A DNA stretch of 64,000 nt from Planctomycetota bacterium (GCA_030616775.1 JAUWWQ010000022.1:1-64000), one strand, 5' to 3'; positions 6,496 through 15,952 are shown, counted from the stretch's first letter. The notes: a model not told the origin generated them from the letters alone. A program made the numbers and translations.

Positions 6496-9429
6496 ATGGA
6501 TCGTGACGCAGCGCTCAAAGTGTTGGGTCTCGGTGCGTCGGCCACGGCCGATGAGCTCGAGACGGCGCGCCGCCGCATCGCGGCGGAGCTGGACGAGCGG
6601 ATCGAAAGCGCCGCGACCGATGTGCTTAAGGCCAAGTACCGGGCAGCCCGGGATGAACTCGAACGGGCCGCCGCTGCTATCCGCATGCACGGAACTGACC
6701 AGTCCGCTCCGGTACCCCCGAAGCCTCTAAACCGGCAACCGACCGCACGGCGATCGTCACATGGCAATCTTGGGACGGACCACCAGGCGCCTGGCGACCG
6801 ATTACGCCTCTCTGCAGGGCGGGTGTTGGCTGGCCGCTTCGAGATTCGTCGTCGGATTGGCGTGGGTCCGACGGGCGCGGTCTTCGCCGCATTAGACCGC
6901 GAACGCGGCGAAGAGATTGCAATCAAGGTGTTCCTGCCCGGTCTTCTCGAGAACGAGCGTGCCATAAAGCGCTTTTCTCACGAGGTAGGCCTCGCACGCG
7001 AGCTTAGTCACCCTGGGATCGTCAACGTCTTTGGGGCCCAAAGGGACGGGGAACTGCACTTCATCACGATGGAGCTGTTGGAGGGAACGACGCTGCGTCA
7101 AAGGATGGACGCCCTGTCGGCCAGCGGCCAGCCTTTCTCCGTTCACGAGGTGCTTCACGTTGGCGTTGCTCTTTCCGACACCCTCGGCTACGCCCATCAA
7201 CACACGGTCCACTGCGGCGTCAAGCCGGAGAACGTTTTCCTGTGCGCTGACGGCATGGTGATGCTAACAGACTTTGGCATTGGCCGCCTGCTGCAAGCCA
7301 CCCAGTCGATGACTGTTGGCATCTCAATGCGTACAGCCTCGTACCTGGCACCCGAGCAGTTGAAGGGTTCCAGGAACATCGACCATCGGGTGGATCAGTA
7401 TGCGACAGCCGCGGTTCTCTATGAGATGCTCACGGGCGAGGCACCGGCGGGCCGGGTGAGGCCGGCAACCGACAAACGGCCCGATACCCCGCGGGCACTC
7501 TCGAAAGCCTTGGACCGGGCGCTCGAATCAGATCCAGCCGATCGCTTCCCCGATATGGAGGCGTTCGCGACCGCATTGCCCGGCCGGTCTTCGTCCAGAT
7601 TAGGTGGCAAAAGACCCTGGGTCGTCACGGCGGTGGCGGTTCTCTTGCTGGTCGTCGGGGGTGCCACATTTCCGAGGTGGCGTGACTCGGTGAGCTCGAT
7701 GATCCGCAGCACCTTTCGTGATCCGGAGGTGCAGGCGGCAGCCGAGACAACCCGGATGCAGGCTCTGGCCTCAGCGGCAACCTGGCAGAAAGTCGCGCAG
7801 CTACTGGCCGACGACGGGACGCCGGAAGCAATCACTTGGGCGGACGAAGCTCTCGCGGCTGGCAACAGGTATTTCGAGGCGATGGCGTACAGCCGAGCCG
7901 AGGAGTCCTTTCGACAGGCTTCTGAGCTGTACGAGTCGCAGGTGGGGGCAGCAACGCAGTCGCTCCGGGATGAACCTTTGAGGGTTGCTCAAGCTGCCAG
8001 GGACCTCTACGAGAGGCTGGCCACGCTGGAACGAGAACTCTATGGCCGCGTGGCGGACTTAACCGTGCGCTTGAATGGGTGCAAGCAGAGCCTACGCAAC
8101 GCTCGGACCGATCAGGAACAGGAGGCAACCGAGGCGCGTTGCCGCACCGTTGAGGCCGAGTTGGGACTGCTGAACCGCCTGAAGTCGTTGACTCAACCGA
8201 ATGTGTTCAATCCCTCGCTACGTGCGGAGATCAGAAGCGGGTTAATCCAAGCCGACCGGCAGCTTGAGGACGGGCGATACCGGGATGCACTATGGTCATA
8301 TGCTAAGACGAAGGCTCGTCTCGAAGAACTGCTGGCCTGGCCTGATCAGGCTGAGTCGGCGTTGCGTAAGCAATCGGCGCTCTCCCATGACATTGAGCAA
8401 CTCCGTTCCGCACTCAGCCCGGCGGCCCTGGCCCTGGCAGGGGTCCAATCAGCCCTCGACGATGCTGCGGCACAGATAGCCGGGGGTGACCAGGAGCTGG
8501 CTGGGGGCCGGGTACCGGAGGCGGTGGCGATGTTCGAATCGGCGGGCCAACGCATGTCGGAGGTGAAGGTTCAGGCTACTGCCGGTCTGTTCGCCCGGGC
8601 CCAGTCCTGCGATAACGAAGGCAAGCTCACCGCGGCAGTGCTTGCGTTGGATGAGCTGCTCGCATTGGATCCGGACCACGCTCAAGGTCAGGAACTGCGT
8701 CGAAGAATCCTCTCCTACCGCGTGGCCAACTCGATCGGTATGGAACTCGTCTTCATCCCACCGGGCGAGTTCCTCATGGGCAGCCCCTCGGCTGAACTGG
8801 GTCGCGACGAGGACGAGCGTCATCGTCCTGTCAGGCTCACCAAGGGCTTCTATATGGGCACGACAGAAGTGACCCAGTCGCAGTGGTCCGCTGTGATGGG
8901 GGACAATCCGAGCAAGTGGAAGGGCGACGATCTCCCGGTGGAGCAAATCTCCTGGGAAGACGCCTGGGAGTTTTGCCACAGGCTTAGTGACACAGAGGGG
9001 CGACAATATCGGTTGCCAACCGAGGCGGAGTGGGGGTATGCCTGTCGCGCAGGGACGACAACCCCGTTTTCTTATGGCGAGACCATCTCCACGGACCAGG
9101 CGAACTATGACGGCGACTACGTATACGGCAGTGGAGCCAAAGGCGTTTTCCGCAACCAGACAGTGCCAGTCGCCGGCTTCCCGGCCAACGCCTGGGGCCT
9201 GTATGACATGCACGGGAACGTGTGGGAGTGGTGCCCGGACGGCTACGAGGATTATCCTCCAAGCCCGGTGAAAAGATCAACCCAGGAGCCTCCAATCGAA
9301 GGCCGGGTTCTACGAGGCGGGTCTTGGCGGAGCCGGCCGAGGTACTGCCGCTGTGCAAACCGCGTTAGAGACCTTGAAGACAACCGCCTCAGCAACATCG
9401 GCTTCCGCGTGGTCCTGGAATCAGATTGA
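6496..9429 (+). CDS. Membrane kinase-like protein fused to a formylglycine-enzyme-like domain (probable pseudokinase)
   Basis: The protein has 977 residues from ATG 6496. Residues 5-70 form a short helical, J-domain-like region. Residues about 115-350 are a Hanks-type kinase fold, with glycine loop GVGPTG, Lys144 in IAIKVF, DFG with Asp259 and YLAPEQL. The catalytic loop reads HCGVKPENV (His239) instead of HRDxKPEN, so the proton-acceptor Asp is Gly241. A single membrane segment (VVTAVAVLLLVVGG) at about 375-395 places the helical middle region (400-740) and the C-terminal SUMF/FGE-type domain (745-975) outside the cytoplasm. The FGE-like domain has GMELVFIPPGEFLMGS, LPTEAEWGYACRAG, GNVWEW and RVLRGGSW. 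It keeps only one of the two active-site-region cysteines, so sulfatase activation is doubtful. It may act as a sensor or scaffold. This architecture is common in planctomycetes, but the HRD loss is not. Confidence 0.85.
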   Translation: MDRDAALKVLGLGASATADELETARRRIAAELDERIESAATDVLKAKYRAARDELERAAAAIRMHGTDQSAPVPPKPLNRQPTARRSSHGNLGTDHQAPGDRLRLSAGRVLAGRFEIRRRIGVGPTGAVFAALDRERGEEIAIKVFLPGLLENERAIKRFSHEVGLARELSHPGIVNVFGAQRDGELHFITMELLEGTTLRQRMDALSASGQPFSVHEVLHVGVALSDTLGYAHQHTVHCGVKPENVFLCADGMVMLTDFGIGRLLQATQSMTVGISMRTASYLAPEQLKGSRNIDHRVDQYATAAVLYEMLTGEAPAGRVRPATDKRPDTPRALSKALDRALESDPADRFPDMEAFATALPGRSSSRLGGKRPWVVTAVAVLLLVVGGATFPRWRDSVSSMIRSTFRDPEVQAAAETTRMQALASAATWQKVAQLLADDGTPEAITWADEALAAGNRYFEAMAYSRAEESFRQASELYESQVGAATQSLRDEPLRVAQAARDLYERLATLERELYGRVADLTVRLNGCKQSLRNARTDQEQEATEARCRTVEAELGLLNRLKSLTQPNVFNPSLRAEIRSGLIQADRQLEDGRYRDALWSYAKTKARLEELLAWPDQAESALRKQSALSHDIEQLRSALSPAALALAGVQSALDDAAAQIAGGDQELAGGRVPEAVAMFESAGQRMSEVKVQATAGLFARAQSCDNEGKLTAAVLALDELLALDPDHAQGQELRRRILSYRVANSIGMELVFIPPGEFLMGSPSAELGRDEDERHRPVRLTKGFYMGTTEVTQSQWSAVMGDNPSKWKGDDLPVEQISWEDAWEFCHRLSDTEGRQYRLPTEAEWGYACRAGTTTPFSYGETISTDQANYDGDYVYGSGAKGVFRNQTVPVAGFPANAWGLYDMHGNVWEWCPDGYEDYPPSPVKRSTQEPPIEGRVLRGGSWRSRPRYCRCANRVRDLEDNRLSNIGFRVVLESD

Positions 9430-9492
9430 TATCGATGACCCCTAACACACCCCTTCAAAGAAGGCTTGACGCTCCTCTTCCGAACGCGGTTA

Positions 9493-10026
9493 ATGAACGC
9501 CATGCTCAGGCTCGCTATCTTCGTGGTCGTATCGATCCCTATCGTCGGCGTGTCGTGGCGACCCCTGCGGGATCCTCGTTCCCACGGCTTCTATCGGTTC
9601 TTTGCCTTCGAGCTTATCCTCGTGCTGATCCTGCTCAACGTGCCGTGGTGGTTCAGAGACCCCCTGTGCGTTCGGCAACTCGTGTCATGGCTCTTCCTCC
9701 TCATTTCATTTCTCCTGCCAGTTCATGGCTTCTATCTGCTTCGGATGATCGGCCGGCCCAAAGGTGGAATCGAACGGACGACGGCTCTCGTCACGGTGGG
9801 AATCTACAAGTACATCCGCCACCCCCTGTACGCCTCTCTGCTCTATGGTGCGTGTGGGGTCTTTCTCAAGGATCCTTCTCTTCTCGGAGGTGTTTTGGCT
9901 CTGGCGACCAGCGTCTTTGCGTTTGCCACCGCCAGGGTCGAAGAAGCGGAGATGCTGTTGAAGTTCGGCGCCGACTACGCCGCGTACATGAAACGCACTA
10001 CGCGCTTTGTGCCATTTGTGTTTTAG
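9493..10026 (+). CDS. Isoprenylcysteine carboxyl methyltransferase-like membrane protein
   Basis: This protein has about 177 residues and four to five membrane segments. The C-terminal signature GIYKYIRHPLYASLL followed by a conserved EE pair (RVEEAEMLLKFG) is that of the ICMT/PEMT superfamily of membrane methyltransferases, which bind S-adenosylmethionine at that site. The true substrate in bacteria is usually unknown. I chose ATG 9493 (MNAMLRLAIF). A TTG at 9466 with AGAAGG just ahead is possible but too close to its Shine-Dalgarno. It follows the kinase fusion by 63 bases on the same strand and may be co-transcribed. Confidence 0.75.
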   Translation: MNAMLRLAIFVVVSIPIVGVSWRPLRDPRSHGFYRFFAFELILVLILLNVPWWFRDPLCVRQLVSWLFLLISFLLPVHGFYLLRMIGRPKGGIERTTALVTVGIYKYIRHPLYASLLYGACGVFLKDPSLLGGVLALATSVFAFATARVEEAEMLLKFGADYAAYMKRTTRFVPFVF

Positions 10027-10152
10027 AGGGTGGCGTCATTCCTCGATCCCGGGCGGCTTGGCGTGCTTCGGCCACCGGCGGTAAGCGGTCTTTCGCACCT
10101 CCACCTTCGGCGGATGGACCTGTCCCACATCACTGGGCCACCCGGTCAATTC

Positions 10153-10225
10153 GGGTGGCACGGGCATACTTGTTTGCCCGTGAGAGCGGTTTGCACGGGC
10201 AAGCTACCGCTTGCCCATGCCACCC
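10153..10225. repeat. 73-bp palindromic element, GGGTGGCA/TGCCACCC ends
   Basis: The ends are GGGTGGCA (10153-10160) and TGCCACCC (10218-10225). Inside are nested stems (CGGGCA...TGCCCG and AGCGGT...ACCGCT). A second element with the same ends and exactly the same length lies at 17232-17304 but has a different interior. It sits in the 416-base space between the ICMT-like gene and purF, where no gene is apparent. Confidence 0.7.
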
Positions 10226-10397
10226 GGTCAGCTTCTGCCACGTTTTTCGGGATGCACCCACGGAACAGGCCCTGCCGGATGATCTGGTTGACGGTTCGGC
10301 ATGAGGCGAATAAGCTTCTTTGTCGGCCGACCGTGGACCCGAAGGCCATCAAGAGTCAGAACGTGGAACCGCCAAACCGCCGACACCCGAACACCGC

Positions 10398-10440
10398 GAC
10401 GTTTCGACTTTTTGACTTTTTGACGTTTCGACGTTTCGAC
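10398..10440. repeat. Period-8 tandem repeat at the purF start
   Basis: Five consecutive 8-base units of the form GAC(G/T)TTT(C/T), in the order GACGTTTC, GACTTTTT, GACTTTTT, GACGTTTC, GACGTTTC, end three bases before the purF GTG. The tract occupies the place where a ribosome binding site would be expected. Confidence 0.85.
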
Positions 10441-10442
10441 CC

Positions 10443-11867
10443 GTGCAAGCTTGTTCCGTTCAACATAACTGTGGTCTGTTCGGCATCTGGGGACATGAGG
10501 ACGCCGTCTACCTCACCCACCTGGGGCTGTACGCCTTGCAGCACCGCGGGCAGGAATCCGCCGGGATAGTATCGACAAACGGGCAGTGCCTGCTCCGTCA
10601 TGCCGAACTCGGCCTGGTCAACCGGGTCTTCGACGGGCGGACTCTGGAGCAGATTCGCGGCCGCAATGCCATCGGGCACACACGCTACTCCACCACCGGC
10701 TCGTCCACCGAGAGCAACACGCAGCCGCTGATGTTCAGCTTCGCCGGCGGGCAGGTGGCCATCGCCCACAACGGCAATCTGATCAACGCGGCACTGCTGA
10801 GGCGAAACTACGAGAAGGTCGGGCACATCTTCCAGACCACCAGCGATACGGAGGTGATAATCCACCTGCTGGCCAAGCCCACGCACCAGCACAAGAAAAA
10901 TCCGCTCAACCATGTGCTCAACCACCTCCAAGGGGCGTATTCACTTTTGCTTTTGTTCCCCGATCGGATCGTGGCCGTGCGTGATCCCTTGGGTTTCCGC
11001 CCGCTCTGCCTGGGAAGGACTAAGTGCGGGGCGACGGTCGTGGCCTCGGAAACCAATGCGTTTGACCTAATCGATGCGGCCTATGTCCGTGATATCGAGC
11101 CCGGCGAGATCGTCACGATTGACGACAGCGGTGTGACCAGTCGCCACTACGGTGGTAGCTCGAACGGCCGGGGTGCTGCCTGTATCTTCGAGCAGATCTA
11201 CTTCGCCGATCCCTCGAGCCTGGTGTTCGGCGAGAACGTTCATTTGGTCCGTATGGCCATGGGCCGTCGTCTGGCGACGGAGGCTCCCGTCGACGCCGAC
11301 CTGGTCGTTCCCATCCCCACATGTGCGCAGTGTGCGGCCACGGGGTACGCCCGGGAGAGCGGGATACCTTTTGGCCGGGGGTTTACCACCAGTCACTACA
11401 CCGGCCGGTCTTTCATTATGCCCACCCAGTCGGGGCGAGACATGGCCGTCAAGATCAAGCTCAACGTCATCAAAGAGGCCGTTAACGGGAAACGGCTGAT
11501 CGTCGTGGAGGACTCGGTGGTTCGCGGAACGACGACGCGCGGCAAGATCGGGGCCTTGCGGGATGCCGGTGCCAAGGAGATCCACCTGCGTGTGGCCAGC
11601 CCGCCGATCCGCCACCCGTGTTACTTCGGGATCGACTTTCCCAGCCAAGAGGAACTTGTAGCCCACAATCGCTCCGTGAAGAAGATTCGCGATTACCTGA
11701 GCGTCGACTCGCTGCATTACCTGTCGCATGAGGGCATGCTGGCCAGCGTCAAAATGGCACCGGAAAAATACTGCACAGCCTGCTTCTCCGGCGATTATCC
11801 CATCAACGTGGTCGAGCCGGTCGAGAAGTTCGCCCTGGAGCGCAGCCAGCTCCGTATGTTTACCTAA
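10443..11867 (+). CDS. purF: Amidophosphoribosyltransferase
   Basis: This enzyme catalyses the first committed step of de novo purine synthesis, making 5-phosphoribosylamine from PRPP and glutamine. An N-terminal Ntn glutaminase domain has the nucleophile Cys10 in NCGLFGI, so nine residues are a propeptide to be removed. A C-terminal PRTase domain has the PRPP loop VVEDSVVRGTTTRG at about 353-366. Cysteines in AACIFE, HPCYFG and YCTACFSG sit where the Bacillus-type enzyme binds its [4Fe-4S] cluster, so this is the iron-sulfur form. Length (474) is normal. The GTG at 10443 is the only in-frame start after a stop at 10413. It has no Shine-Dalgarno and directly follows a tandem repeat. purM begins 14 bases downstream, so the two form an operon. 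Confidence 0.95.
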   Translation: MQACSVQHNCGLFGIWGHEDAVYLTHLGLYALQHRGQESAGIVSTNGQCLLRHAELGLVNRVFDGRTLEQIRGRNAIGHTRYSTTGSSTESNTQPLMFSFAGGQVAIAHNGNLINAALLRRNYEKVGHIFQTTSDTEVIIHLLAKPTHQHKKNPLNHVLNHLQGAYSLLLLFPDRIVAVRDPLGFRPLCLGRTKCGATVVASETNAFDLIDAAYVRDIEPGEIVTIDDSGVTSRHYGGSSNGRGAACIFEQIYFADPSSLVFGENVHLVRMAMGRRLATEAPVDADLVVPIPTCAQCAATGYARESGIPFGRGFTTSHYTGRSFIMPTQSGRDMAVKIKLNVIKEAVNGKRLIVVEDSVVRGTTTRGKIGALRDAGAKEIHLRVASPPIRHPCYFGIDFPSQEELVAHNRSVKKIRDYLSVDSLHYLSHEGMLASVKMAPEKYCTACFSGDYPINVVEPVEKFALERSQLRMFT

Positions 11868-11881
11868 GCGCCGGTGTACAT

Positions 11882-12952
11882 ATGCGGAGATCAGGGACCT
11901 TGATCACCTACAAACAGACCGGTGTTGACGTTCGGGCGGGTGCGCGATGGGTGGCTGCCATTGAAGCGGCTATGACAAGCACCTACGGCCCGCGGGTCTG
12001 CAAGCATAAGCACGGCGGGTTTGCGGGGCTCTTTCGCCTGGATTACGACGAGCAGATATTCCGACGCAACTACCGGAAACCCGTACTGGTCGGATGCACC
12101 GACGGTGTAGGCACGAAGGTTTTGCTGGCGACCGAGATGAACCGCCTGTCGACGATCGGCATCGATCTGGTGGCCATGAACGTCAACGACCTGGTGACCT
12201 GTGGAGCTGAGCCGCTCTTTTTTCTCGATTATCTGGCTGTCCACAAGCTTGACCCGAAACACTTGCAGGACGTGATCGAAGGGGTGGCGACCGGGTGCCG
12301 CGAAGCAGGTTGTGCATTGCTGGGTGGCGAGACGGCGGAGATGCCCGACTTATACACACCGGGCAACTTCGACCTGGCCGGTTTCGCGGTCGGCGTTGTC
12401 GAACACCATCGCGTAATCGACGGATCACGGGTGAGTCGCGGCGACGTCCTGATCGCCCTACCCTCCAGTGGAATCCATTCCAATGGCTACTCACTGGTAC
12501 GCAGACTTATTGCCAAGGGCCGGTGCAAGCTCGACAGAGTCTACGATGGAATCGGTGAATCGCTGGGGGACGCTCTCTTGCGGCCGACGCGAATCTACGT
12601 CAATGCCGTACACAGGGTGCTGAAAGCCTATCGCGTCAAACGCGTAGTGACGGCAATGGCCCATATCACCGGCGGCGGGCTTCGTGAGAATATCGCCCGC
12701 GTCCTACCCGACAGATGCGACGCCGTGATTAACAGGTCGTCGTGGCGGCCTCAGCCGATCTTTGACTTCATTCGCCGCCTGGGCACCACCCGTAGCGAAA
12801 TGTTCAAAGTGTTCAACATGGGGATCGGGTTCGTGTTCGTGGTCCGCCCATATTTCGCCCAGGGGGTGATGCGCGTGCTGCGGCGGGCCGGCGAGCAACC
12901 GATCAGGCTCGGTAATATCCAGCGCGGCACCGGCCGGGTGCGCTTTCGCTGA
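11882..12952 (+). CDS. purM: Phosphoribosylformylglycinamidine cyclo-ligase (AIR synthetase)
   Basis: This enzyme is the fifth step of purine synthesis, closing FGAM to AIR with ATP. The sequence shows YKQTGVDVRAG, GCTDGVGTKV, DLVAMNVNDL, GGETAEMP and the SSGIHSNGYSLVR loop, all diagnostic of PurM. The length, 356 residues, is normal. It starts at ATG 11882, 14 bases after the purF stop, without a strong ribosome binding site, which suggests translational coupling. PurF and PurM feed the same pathway. No other pur genes lie in the window. Confidence 0.95.
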   Translation: MRRSGTLITYKQTGVDVRAGARWVAAIEAAMTSTYGPRVCKHKHGGFAGLFRLDYDEQIFRRNYRKPVLVGCTDGVGTKVLLATEMNRLSTIGIDLVAMNVNDLVTCGAEPLFFLDYLAVHKLDPKHLQDVIEGVATGCREAGCALLGGETAEMPDLYTPGNFDLAGFAVGVVEHHRVIDGSRVSRGDVLIALPSSGIHSNGYSLVRRLIAKGRCKLDRVYDGIGESLGDALLRPTRIYVNAVHRVLKAYRVKRVVTAMAHITGGGLRENIARVLPDRCDAVINRSSWRPQPIFDFIRRLGTTRSEMFKVFNMGIGFVFVVRPYFAQGVMRVLRRAGEQPIRLGNIQRGTGRVRFR

Positions 12953-13152
12953 AATTCCCAGGGTGATTCCGCGCAGACCTGCAAGCGCCACATCGAAGGT
13001 TGCCGGGACGGGGCAGGCGTCAAGTCAGCGGGCAACTCGCTCGCCTGCGTTTGGGATTCTCAGGCACGGGGATGACATCGCGAGGCGCATTTGTTACAAT
13101 AGAGCACGGGACATTAATGGAACTGTCTAGTATGGCCGATGGGGGGTGTTCG

Positions 13153-14277
13153 ATGGACGATATGAAACAGATCGGGAGTTATCGCTGTTATCCATACGGG
13201 GTTCGGGTTGCGGTTGCGATTGCGGCTGCGGCGTGCATCTGCTTAACGTCACTCGTACTTGCCCAGGAGCAGCGGACCGCGCGTAGCAAAAAAGTAGTCA
13301 GCGCTGCTAGGGGACAACCTGCCGGACCAGCTGCGAAAGCCACGGCATCGGCCGCCCCTACGAAACAGGCTGCCGCGGAACCCTTTGTCGAGGCGCTTCC
13401 GGCCCTGGTGATCGAAGTGAGCGGTACTGTCGAATGGGCCAGGCCGGGAGTCTCGCCGCTGGCATCTGCCGGCTGGACGCCGGTTAAATGGAAGGACCGG
13501 CTCCCACCGGGAACGCAGATCCGCACCGGCCTGCGATCATTCGTACACCTTCAGTTCGGTAAAACGACGGTTGTGGCCATGCGCAGCGCCACCCACGCCA
13601 GCATCGATCAGCTTTACCGTAGCGCCACGACGGAGCATATCCGGCTCGGGCTGGCCTACGGCACCATCCGCGGCGGATCGGTCGAAGGAAAGGTACGCAG
13701 CGACGTGGTCGTCGATTCGACAGTCGCTACGCTGGCCAAGCGCGGTACCGAGGGCTGGGAGATGCAGGTCGAGCCGATGACCGGCCGATTCAGAATATCG
13801 CTGGCTGAGTATGGCCTGATCGAAGCGTTTCAGAAACTCCGCAGTGCCGGACGCAGGTCGCGGTCGGTCCGCCCGGGCGAGTACGTGACCGACGCCAACA
13901 TCGCCAACATGTGGATCAAGCAGGATATATTCGATCGTAGCGTGAAGTTCTACCAGGCCGATGCGATCACCGTGGCCGACGCCGACTTTACTGCGGAGAA
14001 TACGCGGGGTTACGGCGTGTTGGCACCGGGCGGCGGATCGACGCTGGTCGACGCATCTACACGGGTCAGCTCGGACTTCGTGCTCGATCAGATTGCGGAG
14101 AGGTTCCCGGGCGGTACGCTGCCGCCGACGACCGTAATTACTCCAACGCCGCCGATTCCCCGGCCCGAAGGCCACTTCGGCACCGGCCAAACCTTCCGGG
14201 TACTGCTCCCGGAGACAGCCCGTCGGAAGACGATACAAGGAGCCGGCGTACCCAAGCCCCGCCGCTTACGGCGGTAG
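13153..14277 (+). CDS. Exported FecR-like protein
   Basis: About 375 residues follow ATG 13153 (MDDMKQIGSYRC), which has a G-rich Shine-Dalgarno (GGGGGG about eight bases upstream). A signal peptide (VRVAVAIAAAACICLTSLVLA) runs to about residue 38, followed by an Ala/Lys-rich linker. The core (about 95-210) resembles FecR-type domains: WKDRLPPGTQIRTGLRSFVHL, then GTIRGG and ATLAKRGTEGW. FecR domains sense or bind at the periplasmic side and often gate sigma factors, but no sigma or anti-sigma partner is adjacent. The C-terminal 60 residues are Pro/Arg-rich and end in basic residues. It lies about 200 bases after purM, with nothing recognisable between. Confidence 0.65.
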   Translation: MDDMKQIGSYRCYPYGVRVAVAIAAAACICLTSLVLAQEQRTARSKKVVSAARGQPAGPAAKATASAAPTKQAAAEPFVEALPALVIEVSGTVEWARPGVSPLASAGWTPVKWKDRLPPGTQIRTGLRSFVHLQFGKTTVVAMRSATHASIDQLYRSATTEHIRLGLAYGTIRGGSVEGKVRSDVVVDSTVATLAKRGTEGWEMQVEPMTGRFRISLAEYGLIEAFQKLRSAGRRSRSVRPGEYVTDANIANMWIKQDIFDRSVKFYQADAITVADADFTAENTRGYGVLAPGGGSTLVDASTRVSSDFVLDQIAERFPGGTLPPTTVITPTPPIPRPEGHFGTGQTFRVLLPETARRKTIQGAGVPKPRRLRR

Positions 14278-14443
14278 TGCGGTCCCTCAGGCCGATCGCT
14301 GGCGCGCGGACGACTCAGTCGCCGCATATCGCTGATCCACGTGAGCGGCGCTCGTTTCCGGTCGCGCGGTGCAAAATAAAGCCGGCCTGGCGGCGAATAC
14401 CTGACAGATTCTCAAGCGTCCAGCGAGGATGTGAGGTCTTGCG

Positions 14444-14962
14444 ATGATCCACGTAACCATCTTCGGCAGTCACGACGGCCGGTTGCAGCCCAACAAGCGG
14501 TTCTACCTGACGCTATTCGCCGGATGCGACCTGGTGCGGCCAACGGCCGCACGGCAGCTATTGGCACAGCGCCAGGCCCAGCGGGATCACCACCGCCCCA
14601 CCAACAATAAGGCCTTCTTCCTGACCCTGTTCGGCGGTGTGGACATAAAGTCCCCCACGCTTGCCGAAGAGTTCATGGACCTTCGTGAGATGATCAGCAG
14701 CGGGCTGCTCTCTATGGAGGATTGGGACCGATCCATGGCCGAGCTGGGACGCAACGAAGACATGATTGCCTCATTCACCATATTTGGCGGCCTCGACGAA
14801 TGCGAGCTGCCTTCCGAGGACGAGGAAATCGAGAGCCTGGCCGTACAGCGTCACCTGGGCAATATCTCCGATAGCGCCGGGAACGTTCTGCAATACGGAA
14901 TCGGCCAGCACGGCGGGGAGCGCACCGCGATCGTGCGACGGGCGATCCTGGCTACCGCCTAA
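14444..14962 (+). CDS. TLFGG-repeat protein of unknown function
   Basis: This soluble protein of 172 residues has no signal peptide. Four copies of a beta-strand motif ending in Phe-Gly-x-x-Asp are spread through it: HVTIFGSHD (3-11), YLTLFAGCD (21-29), FLTLFGGVD (59-67) and SFTIFGGLD (110-118). Between the third and fourth copies is a helical SHOCT-like segment (MDLREMISSGLLSMEDWDRS). The spaced FGG-D strands recall the C-terminal domain of LiaF-type envelope stress proteins, where such strands form a beta-helix, but the similarity is only in pattern. The upstream region (GTGAGG about nine bases before ATG) is an acceptable ribosome binding site. No functional assignment is justified. Confidence 0.6.
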   Translation: MIHVTIFGSHDGRLQPNKRFYLTLFAGCDLVRPTAARQLLAQRQAQRDHHRPTNNKAFFLTLFGGVDIKSPTLAEEFMDLREMISSGLLSMEDWDRSMAELGRNEDMIASFTIFGGLDECELPSEDEEIESLAVQRHLGNISDSAGNVLQYGIGQHGGERTAIVRRAILATA

Positions 14963-15210
14963 CCCATCGTCATATTCAGGGTCTACGTCAACGAGGGAAT
15001 CTCCAGGACCAAAACACGACGGTCGCAACCCGCGCGCCTGGCCGATGTAGCACATACGCGTGTGATGGAAGCGGCGGCAGGAGGGGGTTTTGCCGGTCGT
15101 CGGGGCTGGTCATGACGCCTGATCTATGGGATATTACCCACGAGCTGAGTACACAGAACGGCCCGTGACCGCTGCCGTCAAAGATGCGGTCACGAACAGG
15201 AGATTCGTCC

Positions 15211-15801
15211 ATGCGTTTTCGTCGGAGTAGTTGTGTTGTCGCTGTTGGATTGGGCTTGTTCGGGCTAACGACATCGTACAGCCTGGCCCAGACTCGCCCG
15301 TGGGATGGGTTTGAGGACGACCAATCAGACTCGATTTGCGACGTGGTCAACGCGGCCAATGCGGAGCTGGTGGTCCTCAGTGACACCGGGCACCTCGTGA
15401 TCATAACGGGCCCGGATGTGATCCTTGAAGACACTTTCGTGGATTTCAATGGCGATGTGTTCTACCTGGGTGATTGGGTGGGTTTCGTTGACTTCGCCCT
15501 GGACGGCGACGGCTTTCGCACGCTCTGGTGGATGTCGCTGACCGGGCGGGTGGTTAATGTCAACGGATTTACCGGCGAGCCAACGGAAACCGAGCTGTTT
15601 CCCGGCGACTATTTCGATGTTCCCTGTGACGCGTGCGACTTCTGGGACGACCCCTCGGTCTGCGTTCAACCGGATGGCGACGAACCCGACGGGATAACGC
15701 CGATCACCATCAACTTCTGCGGGATGAACACCCAGCTCAGCATGGCCCTGACGGCAGTGGGTTTGGGGTTTATGAGCCTGATGCGTCGCCGCCAAGTCTA
15801 A
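15211..15801 (+). CDS. Exported protein with C-terminal membrane anchor/sorting tail
   Basis: The protein has 196 residues from ATG 15211, with AGGAG at 15199-15203. An N-terminal signal peptide (SSCVVAVGLGLFGLTTSYSLA) is followed by an acidic extracellular domain with four cysteines near CDACDFWDDPSVC. The C terminus has the tripartite form of a protein-sorting tail: a hydrophobic helix (LSMALTAVGLGFMSLM) then RRRQV. This resembles PEP-CTERM-like anchors but has no recognisable motif before the helix. I recognise no enzymatic domain. A palindrome follows the stop codon within 20 bases. Confidence 0.65.
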   Translation: MRFRRSSCVVAVGLGLFGLTTSYSLAQTRPWDGFEDDQSDSICDVVNAANAELVVLSDTGHLVIITGPDVILEDTFVDFNGDVFYLGDWVGFVDFALDGDGFRTLWWMSLTGRVVNVNGFTGEPTETELFPGDYFDVPCDACDFWDDPSVCVQPDGDEPDGITPITINFCGMNTQLSMALTAVGLGFMSLMRRRQV

Positions 15802-15811
15802 TCACGCGGGC

Positions 15812-15840
15812 GTGTGGCATGCTCGCCGCAAGCGAGCATG
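15812..15840. repeat. Half-copy of the GGTGGCATGCTCG palindromic element
   Basis: TGTGGCATGCTCGCCGCAAG leads into a GCGAGCATG arm, forming a 9-bp stem with a 5-base loop (15818-15840). The sequence closely matches the left half of the 73-bp element at 17232-17304. It sits just after the anchored exported protein and could end transcription, but it lacks a U-tract. Confidence 0.5.
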
Positions 15841-15952
15841 TTATCCTGACACCGAACGTGCTGATTTTCAGGGGTACGGGCTCGTCGTTGCGGTACGTGC
15901 CCGAGCGAGAATGTCTACTGCTGACGGACGGCTTTGTTATTATAGGAGGCTG

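Noticed and set aside
10030-10569. 179-codon frame before purF
   Set aside because: It runs through the 73-bp palindrome, the period-8 repeat and the purF start, and has no ribosome binding site or family motif.
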